From contig NZ_JACHJG010000009.1 in NCBI RefSeq assembly GCF_014203545.1, positions 283,225 to 347,224 on the forward strand: a stretch of 64,000 bases of DNA, written 5' to 3'. Shown piece after piece: positions 8,092 to 16,152 of the stretch. Position 1 is the first letter of the stretch; each line of letters begins with the position of its first letter. A program made the translations under genes and the position numbers. Below the pieces are notes generated by a model. The model was not told the DNA's origin, did no database searches, and worked only from the letters and a program-made list of their open reading frames with translations. The DNA is from Streptomyces netropsis (GTDB lineage Bacteria; Actinomycetota; Actinomycetes; Streptomycetales; Streptomycetaceae).

Positions 8092-8754
8092 ATGGCGCGT
8101 ACGGCTGAGGACGTTCTGGCGGACGCCGTGCGCCGGTCGGCGCCGGGTGACGACGCGAACAGGCTCGTGCCGCTGATCGAGGCGGGCGCGGCGCCACGGG
8201 AGACCATCGCCGCCTTCGCACTGGAGCAGCACCACATCATCACCGGCGACCGGGGCAGTTTCCGGCGGCTCGCCGAGCGGGCCGCCGGCACCCATCCCGC
8301 CGTGGCCGACTTCTTCACGTCCCTGGTCCGGGGCGAGGACGTCGCGCTGGACCGGCTCGGCGCCCTGGCGGGCGCCTGCGGGCTGGACGGGACGGCGGTG
8401 CGGGCGTACGAACCGCTGGCCGGATGCCAGGCGTATCCCGCGTACACGGCCTGGCTGGCGCTGCACGCCGAACCCGCCGACGTGGTCGTGGCACTGACCG
8501 CCAACTTCGCGGCGTGGGGCGGCTATTGCGCCACCGTCGGCCGGGCGCTGCGCCGTCACTACGGGTTCGACGACGCCGCGTGCGGCTTCTTCGACTTCTT
8601 CGCCGAGCCCGCGCCGGAGGGCGTGGAGCGGTCGGCGGCGGCCGTCCGGGCGGGCCTCGCGGCCGGGCTGGTCTCGGAACGGCTGGCGCATCGCTACGGA
8701 CGTCTGCTGCGGGACTACGAGCTGATGTTCTGGAACACCCTCGCCGGCCCCTGA
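8092..8754 (+). CDS. TenA/heme-oxygenase-fold protein
   Basis: 220 aa, all-helical. It resembles the TenA/THI-4 and heme-oxygenase-like superfamily: an N-terminal EQHHIITGDRGSFRRL-type helix, central YTAWLALHAEPADVVVALTANFAAWGGYC and C-terminal FFDFFAEPAP...YELMFWNTL. TenA members hydrolyse thiamine breakdown products or act as accessory enzymes; Streptomyces homologues are often called transcriptional regulators without evidence. No thiamine genes are adjacent. GGAGG lies 6 nt before ATG 8092. Single-gene unit. Confidence 0.65.
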   Translation: MARTAEDVLADAVRRSAPGDDANRLVPLIEAGAAPRETIAAFALEQHHIITGDRGSFRRLAERAAGTHPAVADFFTSLVRGEDVALDRLGALAGACGLDGTAVRAYEPLAGCQAYPAYTAWLALHAEPADVVVALTANFAAWGGYCATVGRALRRHYGFDDAACGFFDFFAEPAPEGVERSAAAVRAGLAAGLVSERLAHRYGRLLRDYELMFWNTLAGP

Positions 8755-8795
8755 TCCGGTCCGCGAGGCGTCATGGGCCGCTATACGGTGGCGAC

Positions 8796-9395
8796 ATGAC
8801 GAGTATCGAACACACCTCCGTCGTCTACCGGGTGGCCCGTGCCGAGGAGTCGGACGCCGCCCTGGCGCTCGACAACTCCTTCACCACGGACTCCGTCATC
8901 GAGGTGACGTCCACGGACGACGGCTTCCGGCTCCGCGAGGTGGCCGTGGACCCGCCGCTGCGCAAGGTCTTCCCCGACGACGAGGAAGACGAGGAGGACG
9001 GCGGGGTGGACGGAGGCGGGGAGGAAGGCGGCCCGGACGACGGGACCTCGACCACCCGTGTCGTCGTCGCGCTCGACGGCGACGGCGCGCTGTGCGGCGC
9101 GATCACCACCGAGTTCACGGCCTGGAACAGCCGTCTCGTCATCGCCGACGTCCGGGTCGCGCCCGGCCACCGGGGCCGGGGCGTCGGGCGCGGCCTCATG
9201 GACCGCGCCCTCGACCACGGCCGGGAACTGGGCGCGCGCACCGCGTGGTTGGAGGTCACCAATGTGAACGCCCCGGCGGTGCGGGCGTACCGCCGGATGG
9301 GCTTCACGCTGTGCGGCGTGGACGTCACCCTCTACACGGGCACCGCGTCGGAGGGCGAGCAGGCCCTGTTCATGAGCCGTCCGCTCACGACGTGA
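8796..9395 (+). CDS. GNAT N-acetyltransferase, streptothricin acetyltransferase-like
   Basis: 199 aa from ATG 8796. Acetyl-CoA motif A is VAPGHRGRGVGRGLM. The surrounding sequence follows the streptothricin acetyltransferase (Sat) pattern: DNSFTTDSVIEV, DGFRLREV.VDPPL.KVFPDD, an acidic low-complexity insert of about 30 residues, TAWLEVTNVNAPAVRAYRRMGF and LYTGTASEGEQALFMS. It may therefore acetylate the beta-lysine amino group of streptothricin-type antibiotics, or a similar amine. No antibiotic biosynthesis gene is next to it. Its end overlaps the convergent allantoicase gene by 11 bp. Confidence 0.82.
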   Translation: MTSIEHTSVVYRVARAEESDAALALDNSFTTDSVIEVTSTDDGFRLREVAVDPPLRKVFPDDEEDEEDGGVDGGGEEGGPDDGTSTTRVVVALDGDGALCGAITTEFTAWNSRLVIADVRVAPGHRGRGVGRGLMDRALDHGRELGARTAWLEVTNVNAPAVRAYRRMGFTLCGVDVTLYTGTASEGEQALFMSRPLTT

Positions 9396-10521
9396 GGCGG
9401 CGCGCCCCTTCCTCCGTGAGCGATCCGTGGACGCGCAGCCGGGCGATGCCGCCGTCGGGGTAGATGTCGATCCGCAGGTGCGTGGCCGTGGTGGCCTTCT
9501 CCAGCGGGAAGCGGTGGACGGTGTCGGGCTGGAGGCGGGTGCGGGGCAGGATCTCGGTCCAGCCGGTGGTGTGGTCGGCCGGGTCGGCGCCGGTGGTGGC
9601 GTCGAGTACGGACAGGGCGGCCCAGCCCGCCGCGTTGCCCTTGTAGCAGCCCGTGTCGATCTCGACGGCGCGCGGCACGGACTGCTCGGTGAGGCGGTAG
9701 CGGACCCAGTCGTGACCCTTGTCGCGTCGACGGCGGGTCTCCCAGCCGTCGTCCATCTTGCGGGACCGGCCGGGCTGGATGGTGTGGACGGGCGGGGAGT
9801 AGAAGCGGTCGGAGGCGTCCTCGGCCCGGCCGCCGTTCTCCAGGGCGACGAGGTCGAAGGTGCCGAGGACCGCGAGCCACGCGGGGTCGGGGACGACCTC
9901 GCCGTGGACGCGCAGCCGGGCGATGCCGCCGTCGGGGTGCTGGTTGAGCCGGAGGTGGGTGAAGCGCCGGGGGTCGCGGACCGCGAAGCCGTTGGCGGCG
10001 TGGCCCCCGACGGGGGTGCGCGGGACGAGGACGGTCCACCGGACGTCGGCGGCGAGCAGGTCCTCGGCGGAGGGCGTACCGGCGACGGAGGCGGCCTCGA
10101 CGCTGACGGCCTGCGGGTAATTGCCGCGGAAGTGGGCGGTGTCGACGACGATGCCGCGCACGACGCCGGGCGCGCCGAGCCGGATCAGGGCCCAGTCGTG
10201 GTCCTCGTCCGTGGGGTGCGGCGTGTCGGCGGCGGCACCCCGGCGGCGGCGGGTCTCCCAGCCGTCCATGATTTTGCCCTTGTGGCCGAAGCGCTCCGGG
10301 TCGAAGTGGGCGGCCTCGGGGTTCAGCAGGTTCTCGCGCTCGGCGAAGAACTCGTCGTTGGCGGCGAGCACGCCCGCGCCCAGCCGGCGGTCGGCCAGGT
10401 CGGGCAGGTGGGTGAAGTCGAAGGTGGCCGAACGGTAGTCGGCGTAGGGGTCGCCGCCCGCGTACGGGTTCGCGTCACCGGCGAAGGCGGAAGAGGGGGG
10501 TGTACCGGGGGTGCCGCTCAT
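9385..10521 (-). CDS. alc: Allantoicase
   Basis: Hydrolyses allantoate to ureidoglycolate and urea. 378 aa with the two-repeat fold of the family: each half carries a KIMDGWETRRRR/KMDDGWETRRRR segment followed by a jelly-roll ending HLRLNQHPDGGIARLRVHGE or HLRIDIYPDGGIARLRVHGS. ATG 10521 overlaps the allantoinase stop (ATGA), so it is translated after allB. The open frame continues far upstream inside allB, but only this segment is allantoicase. Confidence 0.95.
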   Translation of the reverse strand: MSGTPGTPPSSAFAGDANPYAGGDPYADYRSATFDFTHLPDLADRRLGAGVLAANDEFFAERENLLNPEAAHFDPERFGHKGKIMDGWETRRRRGAAADTPHPTDEDHDWALIRLGAPGVVRGIVVDTAHFRGNYPQAVSVEAASVAGTPSAEDLLAADVRWTVLVPRTPVGGHAANGFAVRDPRRFTHLRLNQHPDGGIARLRVHGEVVPDPAWLAVLGTFDLVALENGGRAEDASDRFYSPPVHTIQPGRSRKMDDGWETRRRRDKGHDWVRYRLTEQSVPRAVEIDTGCYKGNAAGWAALSVLDATTGADPADHTTGWTEILPRTRLQPDTVHRFPLEKATTATHLRIDIYPDGGIARLRVHGSLTEEGARRLTS

Positions 10522-11861
10522 GCGCTGCGCTGCCTCTCCAGAAGTCGGCCGGTGGGTTCGCCGGGCGTGCCGTGGTCGGCGATGCGGTGGCCGCGCAGCC
10601 ACGTCGACCGTACGACCCCGCTCAGTGTCCTCCCGGCGTAGGCGGTGGTGGGGTTGCGGTGGTGGAGTCCGGCCGGGTCGACCGTGAAGGTGTCGTCGGG
10701 GGCGAGGACGGCGAAGTCGGCGTCGCGGCCCGCCTCGATGGCGCCCTTGTGCGCGAGTCCCGCCAGGGCGGCGGGTGCGGTGGCCGTCCAGCGGGCCACG
10801 TCGGTGAGCGAATGGCCGCGTCGGCGGGCCTCGGTCCACAGCGCGGGCAGGCCGAGCTGCAAGGAGGAGATGCCGCCCCACGCCTTGGCGAAGTCGGGGA
10901 CCTTGAGGTCGGTGGTGCAGGGCGAGTGGTCGGAGACGACGCAGTCGATGGTTCCGTCGGCGAGGCCCTGCCACAGGGCGTCCTGGTTGGCCGCCTCGCG
11001 GATGGGCGGGCAGCACTTGAACTCGGTGGCCCCGTCGGGCACTTCCTCGGCGGTGAGGGTCAGGAAGTGCGGGCAGGTCTCGACGGTGATCCGTACGCCC
11101 GCCGCCTTGGCGGCGGCGATCACCGGCAGCGCGTCGGCGGACGACAGGTGCAGGATGTGCACCCGTGCGTCGAGCCTCCGGGCGACGTCGACGAGCGCGG
11201 CGATCGCGTCGTTCTCGGCGGCGCGCGGGCGGGAGGCGAGGAAGTCGGCGTAGCGCGGTCCGCCGTGCTGTGGGGCGCGCTCCAGATGGGCGGGGTCCTC
11301 GGCGTGCACGATCAGCAGGCCGTCGAAGGAGGCGATCTCTTCGGCCACGGCGGCCAGGTCGGCGCGGCTCAGATGGGGGAACTCCTCGACCCCGGAGGGC
11401 GAGAGGAAGGCCTTGAAGCCGAGGACGCCGGCGTCGTGCAGGGGCCGCAGATCGGTGAGGTTGGCGGGCAGCGCGCCGCCCCAGAAGCCGACGTCGACAT
11501 GGGCCGCGGGGCGCGCCACGTCCTGTTTGATCCGCAGGTTCGCGACGGTGGTGGTGGGCGGGACGCTGTTGAGCGGCATGTCCACGAGGGTGGTGACGCC
11601 TCCGGCGGCGGCCGCCCGGGTGGCGGTGGCGAACCCCTCCCACGCGGTGCGGCCGGGGTCGTTCACATGCACATGGGTGTCGACGAGCCCGGGGAGCAGG
11701 GCGTCGTCGCCGAGGTCCAGGGCGACGGCTCCCGCCGGGGGTTCGCCCGGGTACGGCAGGACGGCCGTGATCCGGCCGTCGGCGACGGCGACGGAGGCGG
11801 CGCGGGTGCCCTCCGGCGTGACGACGCGTGTCGAGCGCAGTACCAACTCCACCTCGGACAC
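10518..11861 (-). CDS. allB: Allantoinase
   Basis: Hydrolyses allantoin to allantoate; dinuclear-metal amidohydrolase of 447 aa. Metal ligands appear in order: HxH in DTHVHVNDPG, the carbamylated lysine in LGFKAFLSPSG, His in LIVHAEDPAH, His in HILHLSS and the catalytic Asp in VVSDHSPC. I start it at GTG 11861 (VSEVELVLRS) with GAGGAGATGCC in front; the open frame runs to 11942 but into the operator region. It forms an operon with allantoicase and is divergent from the IclR regulator allR. Confidence 0.95.
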   Translation of the reverse strand: MSEVELVLRSTRVVTPEGTRAASVAVADGRITAVLPYPGEPPAGAVALDLGDDALLPGLVDTHVHVNDPGRTAWEGFATATRAAAAGGVTTLVDMPLNSVPPTTTVANLRIKQDVARPAAHVDVGFWGGALPANLTDLRPLHDAGVLGFKAFLSPSGVEEFPHLSRADLAAVAEEIASFDGLLIVHAEDPAHLERAPQHGGPRYADFLASRPRAAENDAIAALVDVARRLDARVHILHLSSADALPVIAAAKAAGVRITVETCPHFLTLTAEEVPDGATEFKCCPPIREAANQDALWQGLADGTIDCVVSDHSPCTTDLKVPDFAKAWGGISSLQLGLPALWTEARRRGHSLTDVARWTATAPAALAGLAHKGAIEAGRDADFAVLAPDDTFTVDPAGLHHRNPTTAYAGRTLSGVVRSTWLRGHRIADHGTPGEPTGRLLERQRSA

Positions 11862-11900
11862 GGCATCTCCTCGATTCCCGGCCTCAGACGAGCACGAACT

Positions 11901-11917
11901 TTCAACGTTCTGTTGAA
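11901..11917 (-). promoter_or_regulatory. TTCAACAGAACGTTGAA inverted repeat upstream of allB
   Basis: Perfect 6-bp arms (TTCAAC / GTTGAA) with a 5-nt spacer, 40 bp before the allB start. A close relative, TTTCAACAAAGTGTTGA, overlaps the -35 box of the uraD operon at 22809-22825, so both may bind one regulator. A possible allB -35 box TTGACG lies at 11953-11958 (minus strand). Confidence 0.55.
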
Positions 11918-12002
11918 CTCGGTGGACGCAGTCTTCATTCACCGCACACCCCCGTCAAGACCCGTCCGGCGTTCGCCTGAGGACAGTCACCCCGGCAACA
12001 CC

Positions 12003-12038
12003 TTCCGTTGCGCGGAAGAATCCTTCCGTCACGCAGAA
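12003..12038. promoter_or_regulatory. Tandem AllR-type operators between allB and allR
   Basis: Two sites of the form TTCCG-N5-CGGAA: a perfect one at 12003-12017 (TTCCG TTGCG CGGAA) and an imperfect one at 12024-12038 (TTCCG TCACG CAGAA). Their starts are exactly 21 bp apart. The same pair, also 21 bp apart, precedes hyi at 24602-24637. Position in the allB-allR divergent promoter suggests AllR repression and autoregulation. Confidence 0.65.
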
Positions 12039-12104
12039 CGACGCGTAGTGCGGCCGGGGGCCTGCCGGTAGGCTGCTCCCACCCACTTCCGGAAGGACCG
12101 CGCC

Positions 12105-12890
12105 GTGCCCTCGTCCGCCGAGCCCAAAGCCTCGCCCACCGGAGGCGTCCAGTCGCTGGAGCGCGCCTTCGACCTGCTCGAGCGGATGGCCGACGCCGGG
12201 GGCGAGGTCGGACTGAGCGAGCTGTCCGCGAGCAGCGGACTGCCGCTGCCCACGATCCACCGGCTGATGCGCACGCTGGTCGCCTGCGGATACGTCCGCC
12301 AGCAGCCCAACCGCCGCTACGCGCTCGGCCCCCGGCTGATCCGGCTCGGCGAGAGCGCCTCCCGGCTGCTCGGCACCTGGGCGCGCCCCTACCTCGCCCG
12401 GCTGGTCGAGGAGACCGGCGAGACCGCGAACATGGCGCTGCTCGACGGCGACGAGGTCGTCTACGTCGCGCAGGTGCCCTCGCGGCACTCGATGCGGATG
12501 TTCACCGAGGTCGGCCGTCGAGTGCTGCCTCACTCCACGGGTGTCGGCAAGGCGCTGCTCGCCCAGGCCACCGACGAGGAGGTCCGCGCGCTGCTCGCCC
12601 GTACGGGCATGCCGGCGGCGACCGAGAAGACCATCACGACGCCCGAGGGCTTCCTGGAGGCCCTGTTCCGGGTGCGCGAGACGGGCTACGCGGTCGACGA
12701 CAACGAGCAGGAGATCGGGGTGCGCTGTCTCGCGGTCCCGGTGCCCGACTCCCCCACGGCCGCGGCCATCTCCATCTCGGGCCCGGCGGGCCGGGTCACG
12801 GAGGCCGCCGTGGAGAAGATCGTGCCCGTCCTCCAGGAGGTGGCGGCCGAACTGTCGGTGGCCCTCGCCAACACGACGGGCTCCGGCTGA
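12105..12890 (+). CDS. allR: IclR-family repressor of allantoin catabolism
   Basis: 261 aa. N-terminal winged helix (about 12-75; LERAFDLLERMADAGGEVGLSELSASSGLPLPTIHRLMRTLVACGYVRQ) and a C-terminal IclR effector domain (about 90-258; RRVLPHSTGVGKALLAQ, GYAVDDNEQEIGVRCLAVPV). Divergent from allB-alc, with two TTCCG-N5-CGGAA sites between them, which is how AllR repressors are arranged in Streptomyces. The effector is probably an allantoin-pathway intermediate such as glyoxylate or allantoate (inference). GTG 12105 follows GGAAGGACC. Confidence 0.85.
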   Translation: MPSSAEPKASPTGGVQSLERAFDLLERMADAGGEVGLSELSASSGLPLPTIHRLMRTLVACGYVRQQPNRRYALGPRLIRLGESASRLLGTWARPYLARLVEETGETANMALLDGDEVVYVAQVPSRHSMRMFTEVGRRVLPHSTGVGKALLAQATDEEVRALLARTGMPAATEKTITTPEGFLEALFRVRETGYAVDDNEQEIGVRCLAVPVPDSPTAAAISISGPAGRVTEAAVEKIVPVLQEVAAELSVALANTTGSG

Positions 12891-12924
12891 GGCCATGACG
12901 TGTACACCTCCGCTGCGCGGCGGT

Positions 12925-12976
12925 GTCCTCAATCGCCGGACGGGCCGGATGTGCAGCCCGTCCGGCGATTGAGGAC
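12925..12976. terminator. 21-bp inverted repeat between convergent genes
   Basis: Perfect 21-bp arms (12925-12945 and 12956-12976) around a 10-nt loop. It lies between the converging allR and DUF5955-type genes, so it can end both transcripts. The arm (GTCCTCAATCGCCGG...) belongs to a dispersed family: the sequence 12955-13008 recurs nearly intact, inverted, at 19401-19455. Confidence 0.75.
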
Positions 12977-13039
12977 GCGCCCGCAGGGCGCTCGCCGCCG
13001 CAGGCGGCACTGGCGGCACAGGCGGCGCAGACGGTTCGG

Positions 13040-13474
13040 TCACACCCCGTCAGGGGCCTCACGCGGGCGCGGGACTTCCGCCGTGGCGCGCGGCTGTTCC
13101 GGTGTCGTCGGCGCCGGCACCGGCTCCGGCATCGCGCGCGCCTGCCGGGGCACCGTGCCCGGCTGCTCGCCGAAGCTGTCGACCGCCGCGCGGACCTCGC
13201 CGAGGGCCTGGGCGAGGGCGCTGACCGAGCCCACCGCGCCCGCCACCAGCAGCAGCGAGCGGCGCAGCCGGGGCACTTCCGGTTCACCGGCGCGCGCCAT
13301 GGCGTCCAGGGCGGCCAGCTCGTCCTCGGCGGCGTCCCGGTCGGGTAACTGCGCGGGGTGCGCGGCGAGCGCCCGGCGCAGCCGGGACACCGCGGCACGC
13401 AGCTCGCTCACCCTCGGGTCGTCGCCGGTACGGCCCGCTCGCTCCTCTTCCACCACAACGGCGCCTTCCGCCAC
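13040..13474 (-). CDS. Conserved Streptomyces protein (DUF5955-like)
   Basis: 144 aa. The core, about residues 18-100, is predicted helical (DPRVSELRAAVSRLRRALAAHP, AEDELAALDAMARAGEPEVPRLRRSLLLVAGAVGSVSALAQALGEVRAAVDSFGE), with one moderately hydrophobic helix. A Pro-rich tail (about 102-144) is low complexity. The core resembles the actinobacterial DUF5955 family. No function is known and it is not obviously linked to purine breakdown. Confidence 0.65.
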   Translation of the reverse strand: MAEGAVVVEEERAGRTGDDPRVSELRAAVSRLRRALAAHPAQLPDRDAAEDELAALDAMARAGEPEVPRLRRSLLLVAGAVGSVSALAQALGEVRAAVDSFGEQPGTVPRQARAMPEPVPAPTTPEQPRATAEVPRPREAPDGV

Positions 13475-13648
13475 AATTCTCCCCCTCCCACCCGCTCGCG
13501 CGGATCAGTTAACGCCACTTTCCGTGCGGAGCGCCACACTCACAGCGAAATTCAGGCCGCGCGCTCACGTACGGGTGACAAACGGCTGTCCACCGCACAT
13601 CGGACCGCGGTCGTGTGGACTCCGGCACGCATCCGGTAAGCAAGGGCC

Positions 13649-14290
13649 ATGGCACAGACGACAGATGCGACAGACGCGACGGACGGCCCGGTCCTCGTCG
13701 CCGGATTGCTGCTGGCGGCGGGCGGTGGCCGGCGGCTCGGCGGGCGGCCCAAGGCGCTGCTCGCCCACCGGGGCCGTCCGTTGGTGGAGCACGCGGCGCG
13801 GGTGCTGCGCGAGGGAGGCTGCGGACCGCTGTGCGTGGTGCTGGGGGCGGGGGCGGCGGAGGTCCGGGCGCGCGAGGGGCTGACGTGGCCGCCCGGGGCG
13901 GACGTGGCCGTGGTGGACAACCCCGACTGGGCGTCGGGCATGGGCTCGTCGCTGCGGACCGGGCTCGCGGCCCTCGCGGGCACGGGGGCGTCGGCGGCGC
14001 TGGTGACGCTGGTGGACCAGCCCAGGATCGGACCGGCCGCGGTGGCCCGCGTGCTGGCCGCGCACCGGGCGGGCGCGGGGCTGGTGGCCGCCTCGTACGA
14101 CGGCGAACGGGGCCACCCGGTGCTGTTCGCGCGGCGGCACTGGGAGGGCGTCGCGCGCTCGGCCGCCGGCGACCGGGGGGCGCGCGCGTATCTACGGGAA
14201 CACGCCGGGGCGGTCACGCTCGTCGAGTGCGGGGACGTCGCGGCCCCGGACGACATCGACACGCCGGACGACCTCTCCCTGCTCGACTGA
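13649..14290 (+). CDS. MobA-like NTP transferase (MocA/CoxC-type)
   Basis: 213-aa Rossmann-like nucleotidyltransferase. The signature loop LLLAAGGGRRLGGRPKALLAHRGRPLVEHA is at about residues 19-48, and the second family region DNPDWASGMGSSLRTGL and LVTLVDQPRIGP follow. Relatives transfer CMP or GMP to molybdopterin for molybdoenzymes such as xanthine dehydrogenase. That would fit the purine locus, although no xanthine dehydrogenase gene is inside the window (inference). Confidence 0.82.
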   Translation: MAQTTDATDATDGPVLVAGLLLAAGGGRRLGGRPKALLAHRGRPLVEHAARVLREGGCGPLCVVLGAGAAEVRAREGLTWPPGADVAVVDNPDWASGMGSSLRTGLAALAGTGASAALVTLVDQPRIGPAAVARVLAAHRAGAGLVAASYDGERGHPVLFARRHWEGVARSAAGDRGARAYLREHAGAVTLVECGDVAAPDDIDTPDDLSLLD

Positions 14291-14387
14291 GGGCCGAGCG
14301 AGGGGGTGAGGTGGCACCCAGCGCCACCTGGGCAACTCGGGTTCCGGATACCGACGTGGCGGAAAATCTCTCGACGCCGACAGACCA

Positions 14388-14416
14388 TTGAACTTCCACC
14401 ATGAGGAAACTATTCT
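14388..14416 (+). promoter_or_regulatory. aceB promoter with AllR-like site in the spacer
   Basis: TTGAAC (14388-14393) and TATTCT (14411-14416) are exactly 17 nt apart. The spacer holds TTCCA CCATG AGGAA (14394-14408), which has the size and symmetry of the TTCCG-N5-CGGAA sites of allR and hyi. A repressor bound there would block RNA polymerase. The start codon is 91 nt downstream. Confidence 0.6.
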
Positions 14417-14506
14417 CCACTGGCACCGCGTGCCGTCACCGCAGATCCGTATGACCGAGCGCCCCGGCGGCCGCCGGACGTCCGCCCGCTGAAGGAGTGA
14501 CAGCCC

Positions 14507-16132
14507 ATGTCCGCACCAGCGCCGTCCCCGCTGGCCACCGTCGTCGCCGACCCCGCCCACGCCCCGGCCCGCCAGGACGAGGTCCTGACCGACGCGGCGC
14601 TGGCGTTCATCGCCGCCCTGCACCGCCGGTTCACCCCCCGCCGGGACGAGCTGCTCGCCCGCCGCGCCGAACGCCGTGCCGAGATCGCCCGCACCGGCAC
14701 GCTCGACTTCCTCCCCCGAACCGCGGCCGTCCGCGAGGACCCCGACTGGCGCGTCGCGCCCGCCCCGGCCGCGCTGAACGACCGCCGGGTGGAGATCACC
14801 GGGCCGACGGACCGGAAGATGACCATCAACGCCCTCAACTCGGGGGCACGCGTCTGGCTCGCCGACTTCGAGGACGCCTCCTCCCCCACCTGGGAGAACG
14901 TCGTCGGCGGCCAGCTCAATCTGATCGACGCCTACGAGCGCCGCATCGACTTCACCAGCGAGCAGGGCAAGTCGTACGCCCTGAAGCCCGCCGACGAGCT
15001 CGCGACCGTCGTCATGCGCCCGCGCGGCTGGCACCTCGACGAGCGCCACCTCACCGTCGACGGCCGCCCCGTCCCCGGCGCCCTGGTCGACTTCGGCCTC
15101 TACTTCTTCCACAACGCCCGACGGTTGATCGACCTCGGCAAGGGCCCGTACTTCTATCTGCCCAAGACCGAGTCGCACCTGGAGGCCCGCCTCTGGAACG
15201 ACGTCTTCGTCTTCGCCCAGGACCACCTCGGCATCCCCCAGGGGTCCGTGCGTGCGACCGTCCTGATCGAGACGATCACGGCGGCGTACGAGATGGAGGA
15301 GATCCTCTACGAGCTGCGCGAGCACGCCTCGGGGCTGAACGCCGGGCGCTGGGACTATCTCTTCTCCATCGTCAAGAACTTCCGTGACGGCGGGGCGAAG
15401 TTCGTCCTCCCCGACCGCAACGCCGTGACGATGACCGCGCCGTTCATGCGCGCGTACACCGAACTGCTGGTGCGCACGTGCCACAAGCGCGGCGCGCACG
15501 CCATCGGCGGCATGGCGGCCTTCATCCCCTCCCGCAAGGACCCGGAGGTCAACGAGGTCGCCTTCCAGAAGGTCAAGGCCGACAAGGACCGTGAGGCGAA
15601 CGACGGCTTCGACGGCTCCTGGGTCGCCCACCCCGACCTCGTGCCCGTCGCCCGCGCCTCCTTCGACGCGGTCCTCGGCGACCGGCCGCACCAGAAGGAC
15701 CGACTGCGCGAGGACGTGCACGTGAGGGCCGAGGAGCTCATCGCCGTCGACTCGCTGGAGGCGAAGCCGACCTACGAGGGCCTGCGCAACGCCGTCCAGG
15801 TGGGCACCCGTTACATCGAGGCGTGGCTGCGCGGCCTGGGCGCCGTCGCCATCTTCAACCTCATGGAGGACGCGGCCACCGCCGAGATCTCCCGCTCCCA
15901 GATCTGGCAGTGGATCAACGCGGGTGTCGTCTTCGACAACGGCCGCAAGGCCACCGCCGAGCTGGTCCGCGAGGTCGCGGCCGAGGAACTCGCCGCCGTC
16001 CGCGCCGAGACCGGCCCGGACGGCTTCGCCGCCGGGCGCTGGGAGGAGGCCCACGACCTGCTGCTGAAGGTCGCCCTCGACGAGGACTACGCGGACTTCC
16101 TCACCCTGCCGGCCTACGAACTGCTGGGGTAG
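14507..16132 (+). CDS. aceB: Malate synthase A
   Basis: Condenses glyoxylate with acetyl-CoA to malate. 541 aa, the usual length of the A isoform. Family segments include VEITGPTDRKMTINALNSGARVWLADFEDASSPTWEN, PKTESHLEARLWNDVF, RATVLIETITAAYEMEEILYELREHASGLNAGRWDY and the C-terminal AIFNLMEDAATAEISRSQIWQW. GAAGGAG precedes ATG 14507. Its place in the ureide locus, with an AllR-like site at the promoter, points to disposal of glyoxylate from allantoin rather than to a classical glyoxylate shunt. Confidence 0.96.
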   Translation: MSAPAPSPLATVVADPAHAPARQDEVLTDAALAFIAALHRRFTPRRDELLARRAERRAEIARTGTLDFLPRTAAVREDPDWRVAPAPAALNDRRVEITGPTDRKMTINALNSGARVWLADFEDASSPTWENVVGGQLNLIDAYERRIDFTSEQGKSYALKPADELATVVMRPRGWHLDERHLTVDGRPVPGALVDFGLYFFHNARRLIDLGKGPYFYLPKTESHLEARLWNDVFVFAQDHLGIPQGSVRATVLIETITAAYEMEEILYELREHASGLNAGRWDYLFSIVKNFRDGGAKFVLPDRNAVTMTAPFMRAYTELLVRTCHKRGAHAIGGMAAFIPSRKDPEVNEVAFQKVKADKDREANDGFDGSWVAHPDLVPVARASFDAVLGDRPHQKDRLREDVHVRAEELIAVDSLEAKPTYEGLRNAVQVGTRYIEAWLRGLGAVAIFNLMEDAATAEISRSQIWQWINAGVVFDNGRKATAELVREVAAEELAAVRAETGPDGFAAGRWEEAHDLLLKVALDEDYADFLTLPAYELLG

Positions 16133-16152
16133 CACCTCGCTGGGAGCGGCCG

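Noticed and set aside
10522..11643. N-terminal extension of the allantoicase frame
   Set aside because: It is the antisense-register shadow of allB, Arg/Pro-rich and without family similarity; the true start is ATG 10521 overlapping the allB stop.
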